A stretch of DNA of 13,507 nucleotides from Planctomycetota bacterium (GTDB lineage Bacteria; Planctomycetota; Phycisphaerae; Phycisphaerales; UBA1924), in the NCBI GenBank assembly GCA_023429345.1, contig JAEYVB010000359.1, positions 1 to 13,507 on the forward strand, read 5' to 3'. Under the pieces are notes generated by a model. It was not told where the DNA came from. It did no database searches and saw only the letters and a program-made list of their open reading frames with translations. A program made the translations under genes and the position numbers. Shown in pieces: positions 12,831 to 13,507 of the stretch (the stretch's first letter is position 1; each line of letters begins with the position of its first letter).

Positions 12831-13507
12831 TCAGACGATCACATCCTTTAGCTCTTCCAATCCCTCCGTCAGCACCTCCGGCCCGTGCTCGCCGATGTAG
12901 ATGTCGTGCTCGTAATGCACGCTGAGGGACTTGTCGGCGGTGAAGACCGGCCACTGGTTCTTGTGCTGCACCGTCTCGCCGGTGCCGACCGCGATCATCG
13001 GCTCGACCGCCATCAGCATCCCCGGCTGGAGGGGGCGGAAGGCGTCGGGCCACTCGCCCGGGTGCAGCGGGAGCGTGTTGCTGATGAAGGGGGCGCTGTG
13101 GAGCCTGCGCCCGTAGCCGTGCCCCCCCAGCCCGCGGATCAGGTGGAACCCGCACTCGCCCTCCACGTGTGTCTGCACCGCCCGGGCCCACTCCAGGAGG
13201 TTCCGCCCGGGCTGCAGCTGCTCGATGCCGCGGCGGAGGGACTCCTTGCCCGAGTCCGTCAGCCGCTTGACCAGCGGGGACATCTCCCCGAAGACGTAGG
13301 TCCAGGCGGCATCCCCGACCCAGCCCTCGAAAAAGACGCCGATGTCGATCTTCAGCACATCCCCCGCCTTCATCGGCTGGGTGTAGTACCCGGCGGTGCC
13401 GTGGACCACGCACTCGTTCAGGCTCAGGCAGGCGTGGGAGGGGAAGGCCGGCGAGCGGGGGACCCGGTACCCCAGGAAGCAGGAGCGGCAGGCCAGGTCC
13501 TCGAGGG
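12831..13507 (-). CDS. map: Methionine aminopeptidase type I, N-terminus cut by window edge
   Basis: Removes the initiator Met from nascent proteins in the cytosol. The 224 visible residues, counted from the right edge, hold every catalytic residue: H35 in VVHG, then the metal ligands D54 and D65 (11 apart, as in E. coli D97/D108), H129 in GGHGYG, E168 in AVEPM and E199 in HYEHD (31 after E168, matching E204/E235). H136 corresponds to E. coli H178. The NECVVHG and SLSVHYEH blocks are typical of the family. About six extra residues lie between H136 and E168 compared with E. coli. The frame stays open past 13507; the in-frame GTG near 13409 is internal, as the conserved block before it shows. 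Start and promoter are outside the window. Confidence 0.96.
   Translation of the reverse strand, partial: LEDLACRSCFLGYRVPRSPAFPSHACLSLNECVVHGTAGYYTQPMKAGDVLKIDIGVFFEGWVGDAAWTYVFGEMSPLVKRLTDSGKESLRRGIEQLQPGRNLLEWARAVQTHVEGECGFHLIRGLGGHGYGRRLHSAPFISNTLPLHPGEWPDAFRPLQPGMLMAVEPMIAVGTGETVQHKNQWPVFTADKSLSVHYEHDIYIGEHGPEVLTEGLEELKDVIV

Overview
The window is about 13.5 kb of very GC-rich DNA (roughly 70 % by eye), densely packed with genes on the + strand and ending in one gene on the - strand. The diderm two-partner secretion pair, its planctomycete/cyanobacteria-style exoprotein modules, and the mix of housekeeping genes with some apparently leaderless starts suggest a member of the Planctomycetota, most likely Phycisphaerae. 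This placement is inference; there is no rRNA or marker phylogeny to fix it.

Left region (3-7259): a TpsB/ShlB-type outer-membrane transporter, cut by the left window edge, is followed 84 bases later by its presumed substrate. That substrate is an 1831-residue filamentous-haemagglutinin-type TpsA exoprotein with a signal peptide, a TPS secretion domain, a conserved Gly-rich module, at least eleven ~79-residue repeats and an unusual helical C-terminus. The two genes should act together: the signal peptide exports TpsA to the periplasm, and the TpsB POTRA domains and barrel pass it to the cell surface. A terminator-like hairpin follows TpsA.

Middle region (7320-9807): a DinB-superfamily protein with three conserved His, an ALDH8-like aldehyde dehydrogenase, and a small 8-Cys dicluster ferredoxin. 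They share a strand but no clear pathway.

Gene-free region (9808-10500): 693 bases without a convincing gene but rich in structure. It holds a long imperfect inverted repeat (9868-10040) whose right arm can pair with either of two copies of the same octamer, a short operator-like hairpin (10120-10136), and a candidate structured RNA (about 10137-10455) ending in a terminator-like hairpin. This is the part of the window least explained by known features.

Right region (10501-13507): an exported HAD-superfamily acid phosphatase, a PGPGW-type two-helix membrane protein, a cytosolic Cys-rich Csp/DUF326 copper-storage protein (17 Cys), an unrecognised 196-residue protein with looser codon use, and, convergent with it, a methionine aminopeptidase cut by the right edge.

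Across the window, start regions fall into two classes. Five genes have a Shine-Dalgarno-like sequence. Three (7863, 11249, 12166) have none and instead carry a TANNNT box 5-8 bases before the ATG, which suggests leaderless transcripts.
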